Assembly: GCF_900547735.1 (NCBI RefSeq)
Contig: NZ_URHZ01000014.1
Span: 1 to 64,000 of the forward strand
DNA: 64,000 nucleotides
Source of the DNA: an uncultured Clostridium sp.
GTDB taxonomy: Bacteria > Bacillota > Clostridia > Lachnospirales > Lachnospiraceae
Direction of reading: 5' to 3'
Shown: positions 24,765-33,403 of the stretch, piece by piece
How positions within the stretch are numbered: the first letter of the stretch is position 1
Layout of the letters: every line of letters begins with the position of its first letter
Program-made: the position numbers and the translations under genes
Notes under the pieces: generated by a model
Databases searched by the model: none
What the model was told of the DNA's origin: nothing
Seen by the model: only the letters and a program-made list of their open reading frames with translations

Positions 24765-26997
24765 TCTTGTCTGAACCTCCTTTTTTGTATCCCTTCAGGG
24801 ATGAAAACATTGCGCCTGCCTGAGAAGCAAACGCCTGTGACTTTTGCTGCGCTTCTTTAAGCTGCAAGTCCTTGGTGTAGTACACCCAGATATTCCACAG
24901 CGGTATTTCTCCTGTCTTTTGGGAAATGACAGGCCGCGCCGCTTCTCTGGCCTCCCGTACCTTTCGGTTATGCTCCGGGCCGCCCAGCCCGCACATCTTG
25001 TTAAAATGCCACTGGGACAGATCGGGGGCGGTCATCATGGCAGGGTGCGCCCTGCTGATTACGATTTGATAGGGGCGGGAGATCCGCCGTATCTCATCCG
25101 TGGTCAGAAGCTCCCGCGCCACAAGGCTGATACTGTGGGAGCTGCTTGGGTTCACATACCGCCCGTGCTGGCTGGATAGCTGGTAAGCCGAGGTGGTGTA
25201 TTTGCCCAGCTTGTCGCACACGTCCTGCAAGGTTTCCTTATCATCCGCCTGTAAATAAATCCATGTCTGGCAGTTGGATTTGACGATGGCGGCGGTTTCC
25301 TTATCATACTTCTGTGTAAGCTGTTCAAAGGATTGCAGGAACAGGTTGAACCGCACCCCGCGCCCGCCTGCCACGGTCAGTTTGTTGGTAAAGTCGTTCA
25401 GCTTCGTAAAATTGCCGAACTCATCGAGGACAAAATTAACCCGGCGTTCCAGACGGCCGCCGCGCATATCCGACTGCCGCACCAGCAGTTCATAAAGCTG
25501 GGACACCATCAGGCTGGCGATTGGGTAATAGGTGGTCTTTTCATCCGGCAGGATCAGGAACAGTGCCTGCTTTTTCCTGCCGATGTCCGCGATATTATAA
25601 TCACTCTTATGGGTGATCGAGTAAACAGAGCGGGAAGTGAACAGCCGGAGCGTGGTCAGCGCCGAGGTGTCAAAGCTGCCCTTGGTGCGGCTGGGCGCCA
25701 CCTCCGCAATCGACATGAGCGCCCGCGCCGGATGGTCGTTGGGGAGCTTCTTCATGTACTCGCTCATAGGGGACTTGCCGCCCACGGATTTACTCATCTC
25801 CGCAATAAACCAATAGACATTGGTAAGGTTCTGGTACTGCGGGCGCTTGGCGTTATCCACCACCACACAGAGGATAGCCGCCGCAATCGTGGACTTCTCG
25901 CCGTTTTCCCAAATCTTCTCGTTGGAGGTGTTGTCGCCCACCAGAATGTTGGTAATGTCCCATGCGTACATTTCCGCGCGCTCCATATCCTTTGCCTTTA
26001 CCGCGTCAATGACCGGCTGGAGCAGATTGTAGCGTGTGCTTTTCTCCGGGTTTTTAAAGTCAAGGCAGATTACCTCATAACCCAGCTTTTTAAGATACCC
26101 CGCCGTGTAGTCGTACAGCTCTGCCTTGGGGTCGCTGATTACCAGACTTTCCCCAGCCAGCGCGAGGGAACAGATGGACTGGATTACCAGACAGCGTGTT
26201 TTTCCTGACCGGGTTGCGCCGATGGTCAGGGTGTGGGTGTCATCCCCGATGCAGTACAGGGTTTCCCGGTTCCCATGCTTCTCCATGCCCACCACAATTC
26301 CACCGCTGTCAAACAGCTTATTGGGGTCAGGCGCTTCTTCCTCTGTATGCGGGTCCTCTTGGGGGTTATCCCGTTTCTGTCCCTCCTGCCTTAAATCAGG
26401 AGCCGCAACGTCATAAGATACCGTTTCAAAATTTTCATCCTCCTTCAATTCGCTTTTTATAGAAACAGGCGGGAGGGCGTCGGCTTTGTCCGGCTCCGTC
26501 TCGACAGAGCCTTGCCGCTGTTCCTCCCGCCCGGTTTCCCCATGTTCGGTTTCTTTTTTCATAAATGGCAGATCATCGTATCCTGTGTCCAACAGCATTT
26601 TGATGACCGGGTTTGCAGGGTCAATGTCCTGTGTCCGAAAGGTCTTGCCCTTTTCCTCCTCTTTGAGCCACCGAGAGGAACCATGCTGGAACTGGCCGAC
26701 CGGAGCCGGTGTGCAAATATCCCCGGCCACCTTGATTAAATCGCTCTGATATGGCCGGTCGTTCTGCACCCAAAAGAGGACACAGCACAGGCAGATAAAT
26801 CCCTCAAAGGAAAGAAACATCAAAAGCTGCTGGCGTTTAGTAAACAGTCCGGTCATGCACTGGAACAGAGGTACAAGGGTCAGCGTGTCATACTCCCTTG
26901 ACAAAAGCCCGTGGAGCGCCGCCGTAAAGAACAGGTTGAAGATACTGCCAATGCAGATTAGGGCTGTGCTTAGAATCAGTTTTTCTTTTTTCTTCAT
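24748..26997 (-). CDS. virD4: VirD4/TraG-type coupling ATPase
   Basis: A 749-aa protein starting at 26997 (MKKKEKLIL), 10 nt after GAGG and overlapping the previous stop. Two N-terminal membrane helices (~7-27, ~50-75) are followed by a variable acidic linker. The RecA-like domain has Walker A IGATRSGKTRCLV (~245-257) and Walker B VNFVLDEFGNF. It delivers the relaxase-DNA complex to the T4SS channel. Confidence 0.93.
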   Translation of the reverse strand: MKKKEKLILSTALICIGSIFNLFFTAALHGLLSREYDTLTLVPLFQCMTGLFTKRQQLLMFLSFEGFICLCCVLFWVQNDRPYQSDLIKVAGDICTPAPVGQFQHGSSRWLKEEEKGKTFRTQDIDPANPVIKMLLDTGYDDLPFMKKETEHGETGREEQRQGSVETEPDKADALPPVSIKSELKEDENFETVSYDVAAPDLRQEGQKRDNPQEDPHTEEEAPDPNKLFDSGGIVVGMEKHGNRETLYCIGDDTHTLTIGATRSGKTRCLVIQSICSLALAGESLVISDPKAELYDYTAGYLKKLGYEVICLDFKNPEKSTRYNLLQPVIDAVKAKDMERAEMYAWDITNILVGDNTSNEKIWENGEKSTIAAAILCVVVDNAKRPQYQNLTNVYWFIAEMSKSVGGKSPMSEYMKKLPNDHPARALMSIAEVAPSRTKGSFDTSALTTLRLFTSRSVYSITHKSDYNIADIGRKKQALFLILPDEKTTYYPIASLMVSQLYELLVRQSDMRGGRLERRVNFVLDEFGNFTKLNDFTNKLTVAGGRGVRFNLFLQSFEQLTQKYDKETAAIVKSNCQTWIYLQADDKETLQDVCDKLGKYTTSAYQLSSQHGRYVNPSSSHSISLVARELLTTDEIRRISRPYQIVISRAHPAMMTAPDLSQWHFNKMCGLGGPEHNRKVREAREAARPVISQKTGEIPLWNIWVYYTKDLQLKEAQQKSQAFASQAGAMFSSLKGYKKGGSDKSEDDD

Positions 26998-27686
26998 CGG
27001 CTCATGTCCTCGTCCGGCTCCGCCACAGGCTGCAAAGCCGTCAGGTTCTCCCCCAGTGCGGGGTAGAGTTCCGTCAGCCGTTCCAGCGTTTCCGGCTTTG
27101 CAACGCCCCACACTTCGCCCCTTGCGATTGCCAAATGATCCCGGTCAACCGGATGGAGCAGATGAATGGTATCGCTGAAATGATAATCAGGAGCGCAGCC
27201 GGGACCGTGGGTGCAGAGCCATAGCTGGTTCAGCGGGGTACGGTGTTCCGCTGCCAGCGACTCATGGCGTAAAATTACCCACTGTTTTTCATAATCCTCC
27301 CTGCGGCTGTTTGGAATACAGTCATTTTCCGATAGCAGGCAGTTTCCGTCCGGGCTGATTGGGTAATACTGCGGAGCGGTCGGGTTCCGCATATAGAATG
27401 TCGGGATGCCATGCGCTGCGGCAAATTCTATTTCGCCGCGCATACCCTCGCTGATCTGCTTTCCCATCACCCATAATTCTTCTGAGTGGGACAGCAGTTC
27501 CAGCCCCAGCTTCAACCCCTGTTCCCGCTGCTCCGGGATGGTGTCGTTACACCACTGGCTGAAAATGATATGGGGAGCCAGAGCCAGAACACCGCTTTCC
27601 GCCGCCAGCCTGCAATATTCCACCGCATTTCGGATATTGGTATCGTAATCCCCGCGCAGGGGGCTTGCGATATAGACCTGTTTCAT
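26994..27686 (-). CDS. DUF4406-like (nucleoside deoxyribosyltransferase-fold) protein
   Basis: A 230-aa protein starting at 27686 (MKQVYIASPLRGDY), after GGAGG with a normal gap. Residues ~1-110 match the DUF4406/nucleoside 2-deoxyribosyltransferase-like fold: YIASPLRGDYDTNIRNAVEYCRLA, LALAPHIIFSQW, SEELWVMGKQISEGMRGEIEFA. The C-terminal half is unassigned. Such proteins are common in phages and ICEs and may act on nucleotides or NAD-like ligands. Its stop overlaps the virD4 start. Confidence 0.72.
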   Translation of the reverse strand: MKQVYIASPLRGDYDTNIRNAVEYCRLAAESGVLALAPHIIFSQWCNDTIPEQREQGLKLGLELLSHSEELWVMGKQISEGMRGEIEFAAAHGIPTFYMRNPTAPQYYPISPDGNCLLSENDCIPNSRREDYEKQWVILRHESLAAEHRTPLNQLWLCTHGPGCAPDYHFSDTIHLLHPVDRDHLAIARGEVWGVAKPETLERLTELYPALGENLTALQPVAEPDEDMSR

Positions 27687-27704
27687 TAAATCACCTCCAA
27701 AAAT

Positions 27705-27747
27705 GAAAAAACATGGCGCACACCCCACTAAGAGGTATGCGCCATGT
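27705..27747 (-). terminator. Terminator between the SymE-SLOG and DUF4406-like genes
   Basis: Perfect 10-bp arms ACATGGCGCA/TGCGCCATGT (27711-27720, 27738-27747) with partial inner pairing. T-runs follow on both strands (minus TTTTTTCATTTTT). Confidence 0.85.
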
Positions 27748-27758
27748 CTTTTTCTAAG

Positions 27759-28289
27759 CTATTCTGCTGTCACTGTAATTACCTTGACTTCTTTCCCGAT
27801 TTTTGCGGCATAGTCAATCGTATGCTTTGTGCCACGGCTTTTCCCGTCCCATATGGCAAGAACCATATCCGCCTGTTCCACCATTTCATCATTCCTTTTT
27901 AGAGGGGCCGCTTTGCCGAACCTTGCATAGTCCGGCTTGAACACCCTGCTTTCTATCCCATGTGCGGCAGCATACCGCTCTGCCACGGTGTCAATCCCTT
28001 TGGCGCCGCCGCTGATAATCAAGCCGCAGTCTGACGGGATATAAGGGGAGAGGTCAAAGGCGGTGATGGAACGGGACCCGGCAACCAGAACGCTGACGGA
28101 CTTTGTTCTACGGATCACAAGCATCCCCTCCGAACAGTTCACTTCCACATGACCGCCCGGTAAAAAACCGCAGTCTGCCAGCCACTTTCCCTGCATCCGC
28201 AGTTGCGGTGTCAGAGGGCCTTGCCCATCCCGCACCCCATAGATTTTTAACCTCCGCGTATTTCTTTTTTCTATCTCTTTATCCTGCAA
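27759..28289 (-). CDS. SymE-like domain fused to a SLOG (DprA-like) domain
   Basis: A 176-aa protein starting at TTG 28289, 6 nt after GAGG. Residues ~12-62 (RRLKIYG...TPQLRMQGKWLADCGFLPGGHVEVNCSEGMLVI) match SymE-like toxins of the AbrB/SpoVT fold. Residues ~66-175 (VSVLVAGSRSI, IISGGAKGIDTVAERYAAAHGI, KRNDEMVEQADMVLAIWDGKSRGTKHTI) are a SLOG/YAcAr Rossmann domain like those in DprA and nucleotide-sensing defence proteins. The fusion suggests a ligand-gated RNA/DNA-binding factor. A terminator follows directly. Confidence 0.8.
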   Translation of the reverse strand: MQDKEIEKRNTRRLKIYGVRDGQGPLTPQLRMQGKWLADCGFLPGGHVEVNCSEGMLVIRRTKSVSVLVAGSRSITAFDLSPYIPSDCGLIISGGAKGIDTVAERYAAAHGIESRVFKPDYARFGKAAPLKRNDEMVEQADMVLAIWDGKSRGTKHTIDYAAKIGKEVKVITVTAE

Positions 28290-28307
28290 CCTTATCCTCG
28301 CATTTCC

Positions 28308-28994
28308 TTATTCTTTTGGGAACCGTTCCGGGGCATAGACAATAACGCCTTCAATCTCCCTGTCCCCAAACTCAAAATTCATGTAATAATCCCGGATAAA
28401 ACAAGTGGTGCAGATTCCGTTCAGGGAATAGATTTCCCCTGTGACAAAATCAATCATAGCATAGGGGCAGCGTTTCCCATCAGGAAATTCATCCGCCCAG
28501 CTTTTGTCCAGCTCTGCAATTTTGCTCATACAATCCGGACAGTACAGCGGGGCAATTTCTTCTAAAGTAATTTCCTTGCCTTCCTCCCATGACAGGCTTA
28601 AATCACAGATACCACGGCCGCCCATGACCATCATGTGACCGAAACGGCCATCACCGTCACCTACCATCATTGTACTGGAATACCCGGAATTATCCTTAAG
28701 CGTACCGTCATCCTCATATTCAAAAATCCGCAGATCACTGATGTCCCCGCTTGCAAGGTTCAGCACACCGATGGAGTCCAGTTTGCTGTAATAACTCCAA
28801 ATACTCCTTGAACCGCAAAGGGCGCAGTCCTCCCTCGCCGCTGTTCCTGACGGTAAGCAAATATGCCGGGTTTCCTCTATCGTCATACTTTCCTCAACCG
28901 CCATGCTTTCCTCTGCTGACCGGGGAGCATCCTGCAAGGAACAACCGCAAAGGCCAAGCAGAAGCACCGTTATCAACACAAGCCCTTGCTTCAT
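28308..28994 (-). CDS. Lipoprotein with three CxxC motifs
   Basis: A 228-aa protein with signal and lipobox MKQGLVLITVLLLGLCGC (acylated Cys ~17-18). The mature part has CALCG, CPDC and CTTC, typical of zinc binding or redox pairs. It is acidic and Gly-rich in the centre. It is co-transcribed with the transfer genes and starts within 4 nt of the upstream stop. Possible roles are surface exclusion, fibre maturation or metal sensing; none is proven. Confidence 0.72.
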   Translation of the reverse strand: MKQGLVLITVLLLGLCGCSLQDAPRSAEESMAVEESMTIEETRHICLPSGTAAREDCALCGSRSIWSYYSKLDSIGVLNLASGDISDLRIFEYEDDGTLKDNSGYSSTMMVGDGDGRFGHMMVMGGRGICDLSLSWEEGKEITLEEIAPLYCPDCMSKIAELDKSWADEFPDGKRCPYAMIDFVTGEIYSLNGICTTCFIRDYYMNFEFGDREIEGVIVYAPERFPKE

Positions 28995-29821
28995 GGCTCA
29001 ATTTCATAGCCGGTTTCTTCATCGAAATCCGGTTCATAATCGCCGCCCTGTGCCATTTCCTCTGTCATATCCTTGGCGGCCTCTAACTGTACGGCAAGGA
29101 ACAGCGCGTCAGGAGCGTTTACCTCCGGTATCCGGCTTTCCTCCGGCATACAATGATTGTACTGGGACGCATATGCCTGAAACCGGTGATTCAGGGTAGC
29201 GTACAGGCTGTCCTCTGAAACAATGAGCGCCTCCGCTTCCCCAAATACATTCTTTAACTCGTTCAGGGGAATTGCGCTGGATGCCAGATCATAGAATAGG
29301 TACTCCCCATGCTTCTGGCCGAACTCCATCGCCGTGGGGGTCATATAATTATCCGCAACCGCTTCATGGACAGCAAAAAGCATCTCATGGTTATCCTGAG
29401 TAAAACAGATTCCGTTGCGGATTGGCAGCGTGTCTATCACATCGCCCTGCGGCGTCTCAACCGGCGGCCTGCACTCTCCAAAGTAATCCGACAGGGACAC
29501 CTTTCCGTCCCGTTTAATATCCTCCATCTGCTGCATGATGGCTGTTTCCGCACGTTTGCAGGCTGCCATCTTACGCTGAAGGATCTCATACATAGGGATG
29601 TCCTTCATGTTCTCGTCATAGCAGAGCCAGTCGCCGTCCTGCTCCGCCATACTGACCGCCTTGGGCGACAAGTTTTTTTCGGCTGTTTCCTTTTTTGCCA
29701 TAACGCCGGTGTGTTCAGTCCCATTCGCGTCCTTGGCAATAATCATGTAAATGTTGAGGGCGATTTCCGTACAGGTGTTGATGGTTCCCCATATGGACTC
29801 CCCTTGTGGTGGTTGGTGCAT
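28991..29821 (-). CDS. First gene of the leftward transfer operon, unknown function
   Basis: A 276-aa protein starting at 29821 (MHQPPQGES), after AAAGGAG; the longer frame would begin inside the promoter. It is soluble and acidic, with two similar-looking halves around LYDENMKDIPMYEILQRK and LFYDLASSAIPLNELKNVFGEAEALI. A link to DUF3849-type ICE proteins is possible but not certain. It is read from the promoter at 29846-29874 and its stop overlaps the lipoprotein start. Confidence 0.7.
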   Translation of the reverse strand: MHQPPQGESIWGTINTCTEIALNIYMIIAKDANGTEHTGVMAKKETAEKNLSPKAVSMAEQDGDWLCYDENMKDIPMYEILQRKMAACKRAETAIMQQMEDIKRDGKVSLSDYFGECRPPVETPQGDVIDTLPIRNGICFTQDNHEMLFAVHEAVADNYMTPTAMEFGQKHGEYLFYDLASSAIPLNELKNVFGEAEALIVSEDSLYATLNHRFQAYASQYNHCMPEESRIPEVNAPDALFLAVQLEAAKDMTEEMAQGGDYEPDFDEETGYEIEP

Positions 29822-29845
29822 ACTTTCACTCTCCTTTTTCTTTTT

Positions 29846-29874
29846 AGGATAAAATGCTATCACTTACCTGTCAA
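29846..29874 (-). promoter_or_regulatory. Sigma-A promoter for the leftward transfer operon
   Basis: On the minus strand TTGACA (29869-29874), 17 nt, then TATCCT (29846-29851), followed by a ribosome site and the 29821 start. This is the best promoter visible for the ~29-kb run of transfer genes. Confidence 0.75.
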
Positions 29875-29881
29875 GTGACAG
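29860..29881. promoter_or_regulatory. Overlapping operator palindromes in the divergent spacer
   Basis: CTGTCA-AG-TGACAG (29868-29881) covers the -35 box. TCACTT (29860-29865) and AAGTGA (29873-29878) form a second inverted pair. It lies between divergent genes, one encoding an RHH regulator, so it is a good repressor site candidate. Confidence 0.65.
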
Positions 29882-29943
29882 TATATAAAGTTAAAAAACT
29901 ACCATACAATATATCTAAACCAATCAAGTGGAGGATATATTCT

Positions 29944-30132
29944 ATGGCTACAAACAAAAAAGTGTTTACCCTGCGTCTCGAAGATGAAATCTTTGACAAA
30001 ATAGGAGCCTTGGCAACCGCCGAACACCGTTCCCTGACGAACTACATTGAGTATGTACTGCTGAAGCATATCAATGAGGTGGAACAGGAGCGGGGCGTCA
30101 TCAAGCCCGATTCTGAAAAAGACAATGACTGA
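29944..30132 (+). CDS. Arc/CopG-type ribbon-helix-helix regulator
   Basis: A 62-aa protein starting at 29944, 9 nt after GGAGG. The fold is clear: basic strand KKVFTLRLED, then helices IFDKIGALATAEHRS and LTNYIEYVLLKHINEVEQ. Such dimers bind short inverted repeats. It is one of only two intact plus-strand genes in the ICE body and is divergent from the transfer operon, so it likely represses that promoter through 29860-29881. Confidence 0.85.
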   Translation: MATNKKVFTLRLEDEIFDKIGALATAEHRSLTNYIEYVLLKHINEVEQERGVIKPDSEKDND

Positions 30133-30170
30133 CGGCTCCGCAGACAGGATGCGGGGCCGTTTTCTTTTTC
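30132..30170 (+). terminator. Terminator of the RHH gene
   Basis: ACGGCTCCGCA (30132-30142) pairs with TGCGGGGCCGT (30150-30160) with one wobble, followed by TTTCTTTTTC. It begins at the last base of the stop codon. Confidence 0.85.
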
Positions 30171-30281
30171 CCATCTTCCGTTATATTATATATTGCTTTA
30201 TGTGGTAGTGCAATCGCTTTACCTCAAATAATTTATGCTTTTCATCGCAACGGGTAAAATAATATGGTTAGGAGGTTTACG

Positions 30282-30530
30282 ATGCCGAATAATCATATTG
30301 CATTTGAAAACAAAGACTATTATATTGAACTGGGGTTGAACATTGCATTTTACCGGAAACGGGAAGGGATGACACAGGAAATGCTGGCTGAAAAGTCGGG
30401 TGTCAGCCGTTCTCATTTGAGTGCCATTGAAGCCCCAAATATTATCAGGCCGTTTTCCATGGAGATACTGTTCAATATTGCAAGGGCTTTGAATGTCGCC
30501 CCGTGCAAACTCCTTGAGCTCAGGGAGTAA
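30282..30530 (+). CDS. XRE-family HTH regulator
   Basis: An 82-aa protein. The start at 30282 is preferred because AGGAGG lies 6 nt before it. An N-terminal strand precedes the Cro/C1 HTH: NIAFYRKREGMTQEMLAEKSGVSRSHLSAIEAPN, then FSMEILFNIARALNV. It is small and has no partner domain. It sits between the two halves of the ICE, beside the RHH gene, and is likely one of the element's transfer switches. Confidence 0.88.
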   Translation: MPNNHIAFENKDYYIELGLNIAFYRKREGMTQEMLAEKSGVSRSHLSAIEAPNIIRPFSMEILFNIARALNVAPCKLLELRE

Positions 30531-30560
30531 AGGCTTCGCCGCAGATGGCGGGGCCTTTTA
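30529..30560. terminator. Convergent terminator after the XRE gene
   Basis: AAAGGC-TTCGCC (30529-30540) pairs with GGCGGG-GCCTTT (30547-30558) through G-U pairs. It separates the plus-strand XRE gene from the minus-strand unit ending at 30558. Confidence 0.7.
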
Positions 30561-31244
30561 TCGTTCCAGCGTATTTTCAATCTGGCTGAACAGCTTGGTA
30601 AAATCAAAAACACGTTCTTTTTTAGAAAGCTCCGGCACAATATCCTCGATCCGGTCGATCAGTGCCGCCACCGAGTCCATATCATCTTGGTTTAAGTCGT
30701 TGTCCACGGTACGCATTTTGACAAGACCGGCATGGAGGATTTTCAGTTCCGTTTCGGAAAACAGCTTCTTCTCGTCCACAAGGCCGCTTCTGAGGGCAAA
30801 ATCCTCAAAGGCGGCCTCTTTGTTGTAAAAATACCGGCGCTGGATGGCGGCGTTCCCATGCTCGGTGTCCTTGCGGTAGGTGGACAGCACATATTCAAAA
30901 ATGGGGTGGTGCTTACACGCCAGCACAACGCCGTTATGCTCGTTGATCCTTACCGCGCCGCCCTGTTCCTTTCCTGTCAGCGCATCATCGTAAGGCTTAT
31001 CGGCACAAATGCCGCAGGCAATGGCGGTAGTCTTTGCAAGGCTCAAAAGTCTGGCAATCTGTTTCTCGTCTACCTCCACAAAGGGGTTTTTGATGATGGC
31101 GTCCTGCTTGGAATAAAAGGCGACAGGCTTTTCCCGGTGGTAGATGTCCGCCACATAGTCGGGGGAGGACGGCGGCCGGATGGAGAAGCCTTTTTTCTCA
31201 ATCGTTTCAAAATATGCCTGATAAAATTCTGTTTTACTTTTCAT
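30558..31244 (-). CDS. ICE paralogue family member 1 (unknown function)
   Basis: A soluble 228-aa protein. It resembles the proteins at 31257 and 39579 in length and order of motifs: N-terminal helix TEFYQAYFETIEKKGFSI, central YRKDTEHGNAAIQRRYFYNKEAAFEDFALRSGLVDE, then LFSETELKILHAGL and a C-terminal helix. No catalytic motif is seen. It is the last gene of the right-hand operon, ending at a terminator. Confidence 0.75.
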   Translation of the reverse strand: MKSKTEFYQAYFETIEKKGFSIRPPSSPDYVADIYHREKPVAFYSKQDAIIKNPFVEVDEKQIARLLSLAKTTAIACGICADKPYDDALTGKEQGGAVRINEHNGVVLACKHHPIFEYVLSTYRKDTEHGNAAIQRRYFYNKEAAFEDFALRSGLVDEKKLFSETELKILHAGLVKMRTVDNDLNQDDMDSVAALIDRIEDIVPELSKKERVFDFTKLFSQIENTLER

Positions 31245-31256
31245 AGGTTACACTCC

Positions 31257-31931
31257 TTATCCATTCTCGTGCTGGAAACACTGGCGGGGTGACAGTTCCG
31301 GTTCTGCGGGGAGATAGCTTTCCATCTTTGCCATGAGCGCATTGATCCGGCTTTCTGCGGCGCTATCCAGTTCATTGTCCAGACAGACAGTCCGCGCACA
31401 GCAGGACACTAACAGCCGCAATTCCTCCGGTGAAAATTGCAGGGGACTTTGCAGGGTAAGGCCGCTGCGTTCCATGAAGCTGCCCTGTGCCGTCACCGGG
31501 TCATAGAAATACTTCTCCCTGTAAAAACGGCGGCGGTTATGCCCCGGCGCCGCTTTCTGGCAAGTGACAAACTCATAGCCAAAGAGGGCCGTCTGTCGGC
31601 ACAGCAGCACCACGGCGGCACTCTCAAACACCTTATAAAAAGAGCCGTTTGTCAGGCTGGCCGGCTCCATCTGCTCCATATCCCCAAAAGGCGGCTGCAC
31701 ATAACAGTCAAGCTCCCTGCGGCTTTCTCCGGCTGTCTGCTCCAAAGTCCGTGCGTTATCGGCGTCATAGGCTTCATAAATGATTTCCCCATCCCGTGTG
31801 ATGACGCACAGGAGCGGTTTACCAGCGTAAACCTCGGCGGCAAGATCGCCCTCCGGCATGGTTTCCACCCGGAAGCCCGCCTTACGAAGCCGTTCAAAGA
31901 AGTCCTGTAAAAATTCCTGTCTTGTTTTCAA
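31257..31931 (-). CDS. ICE paralogue family member 2 (unknown function)
   Basis: A 224-aa protein paralogous to the downstream 228-aa protein. It has FLQDFFERLRKAGFRV, then GHNRRRFYREKYFYDPVTAQGSFMERSGLT, FSPEELRLLVSC and a C-terminal helix with DSAAESRINALM. The two genes lie in tandem with a 12-nt gap, suggesting duplication followed by divergence. Function is unknown. Confidence 0.75.
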   Translation of the reverse strand: MKTRQEFLQDFFERLRKAGFRVETMPEGDLAAEVYAGKPLLCVITRDGEIIYEAYDADNARTLEQTAGESRRELDCYVQPPFGDMEQMEPASLTNGSFYKVFESAAVVLLCRQTALFGYEFVTCQKAAPGHNRRRFYREKYFYDPVTAQGSFMERSGLTLQSPLQFSPEELRLLVSCCARTVCLDNELDSAAESRINALMAKMESYLPAEPELSPRQCFQHENG

Positions 31932-31932
31932 T

Positions 31933-32196
31933 TCACTTCCTCCGTTTCATCAGCTTTTTATAAAAATACCATGCGCAGTCCGGCGGCCTGCTCCCCATGG
32001 TGCAGCTTGGCACGTTCACAGGAAACTGATACGGGCAGCCCCGGCATGGATGGTCTTGTGGGTATTCATAGGCCGTGGCGCCGCTATGTTCCGCAACACC
32101 ACAGCCGTTAAAATATTGTCTTTGCTGTTTTAAGTACACAGTTCTCCTTTCCGGCTCTGAATCTCCCTGCCGGAAAGCGGCGGGGTCAATGCTCAT
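31933..32196 (-). CDS. Small Cys-rich protein downstream of the relaxase
   Basis: An 87-aa protein with several cysteines in paired spacing (CRGCPYQFPVNVPSC, RPPDCAWYFYKKLMKRR) and a basic C-terminus, suggesting a zinc-binding nucleic-acid or relaxosome factor. It overlaps the relaxase stop by 11 nt. No known family was recognised. Confidence 0.65.
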   Translation of the reverse strand: MSIDPAAFRQGDSEPERRTVYLKQQRQYFNGCGVAEHSGATAYEYPQDHPCRGCPYQFPVNVPSCTMGSRPPDCAWYFYKKLMKRRK

Positions 32197-33403
32197 AGCC
32201 TTTATCCTGATATTTCAGGTACAATTCCTTTTTTGCCTCCTTAGACAGATCGCCGCCAGCTTTCAGCATATCCTCAAACTGCCGGTCATTCGTGCCGGTC
32301 ATATCGGAAAGCATGGAGAGTGCTTCCAGCAGCATATTTTCCATATAGAACTGTCGGCGGCGCCCTTGGTACTCGGCAGATTTCATTTCCCCGTCCAGCC
32401 GGTTCAGGGTCTTTACCATGCCTAAAATACGGTTGGCGATGATTTTGTCAGCTTCCATGCTGAATTTCTCTTTCATCGAGGCCAGATAATCCTCGTTCCC
32501 GCCATAGAGAAGCGTCATCTTCATCCTGCTCTGCACATAGTCCTCTTTTTGCTTTTGCAGGGCGGGGAAATTCTTCAGCAGGAACCGCACCAGTGCGTCC
32601 ACCTGTTTCCTGACCGCAGGCGGCAGAAGCTGATAAGCAATCCGGCCATGCTCCGGCAGGGCAGACTTGATTTTGAATACCCGGTCTGCCGTTTCCTCCA
32701 GCACCGTATCCTTAAAGTCAAAGGTATCGGAAATTTCGTCCTCGGCGTCGTATTCCTCCCGCAGCCGTTTATACTTTTTCGCTTCGAGCTGCCGGATATG
32801 GCTTTCAAAATCGTCCGCCAGTTCATCACCCAGCCGCCTGATTTCAGCGGCGGCAGCATTTTTTTCTTCCCCATATGCCCGGATTTTGTCCGGGAAGGTG
32901 TCTTTTATCATCTGCCTGCGGATTGCGTTCGGAATGGCGGGCGGGGTAAATGGGTTTTTCACCCGTGAGGACGTATCCCAAAACACCACATGAATATGCG
33001 GATGGCCTTTCTCCTTATGGAGCGCACACGCCCATTGAAGCGCACTTGGAGCAATCCCGTTTTTCTGTGCGATGGTAAGGATGTGGTTGTCTATGTATCT
33101 CTGCCATGATTTCTGATCGGTCAACCGCAGTTCCCCGGCCGTGGCCTCATCAAAGGAAACCACGCTGCGGTACATGGTAATGTGCTTCTTTGAGTTCTGG
33201 TAAACCAGTCTCGCAATATCCCGCCAGTCAGTAAACTCGGTCACAGTACCCGGCGTGAGTTTTCCAAACAGGCCATGGCTCATGCCCTCGTTTTTGGCAA
33301 CCCTCGGCCGGGTGGCAATATAGCGGATATGGGCATAATTTTTGCTGGCCGTACTTTTATAGTTGGGATTTTTGAAACGCTGCTTATAGACTAAGATGGA
33401 GAT
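32186..33403 (-). CDS. MobP/MobL-type relaxase, apparently initiated at ATC
   Basis: A ~405-aa relaxase. The metal-binding histidine motif is KGHPHIHVVFW. The frame is open 40 codons upstream of the first ATG (33283) and encodes SILVYKQRFKNPNY and NYAHIRYIATRPRV, where the YIATR tyrosine is the likely nicking residue. The only codon correctly placed for AGGAGG (33413-33418, 9-nt gap) is ATC at 33401-33403; no ATG, GTG or TTG lies between. Starting at 33283 would delete the catalytic Tyr. The C-terminal ~200 residues are a coiled, charged accessory region. Confidence 0.8.
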   Translation of the reverse strand: MSILVYKQRFKNPNYKSTASKNYAHIRYIATRPRVAKNEGMSHGLFGKLTPGTVTEFTDWRDIARLVYQNSKKHITMYRSVVSFDEATAGELRLTDQKSWQRYIDNHILTIAQKNGIAPSALQWACALHKEKGHPHIHVVFWDTSSRVKNPFTPPAIPNAIRRQMIKDTFPDKIRAYGEEKNAAAAEIRRLGDELADDFESHIRQLEAKKYKRLREEYDAEDEISDTFDFKDTVLEETADRVFKIKSALPEHGRIAYQLLPPAVRKQVDALVRFLLKNFPALQKQKEDYVQSRMKMTLLYGGNEDYLASMKEKFSMEADKIIANRILGMVKTLNRLDGEMKSAEYQGRRRQFYMENMLLEALSMLSDMTGTNDRQFEDMLKAGGDLSKEAKKELYLKYQDKGYEH

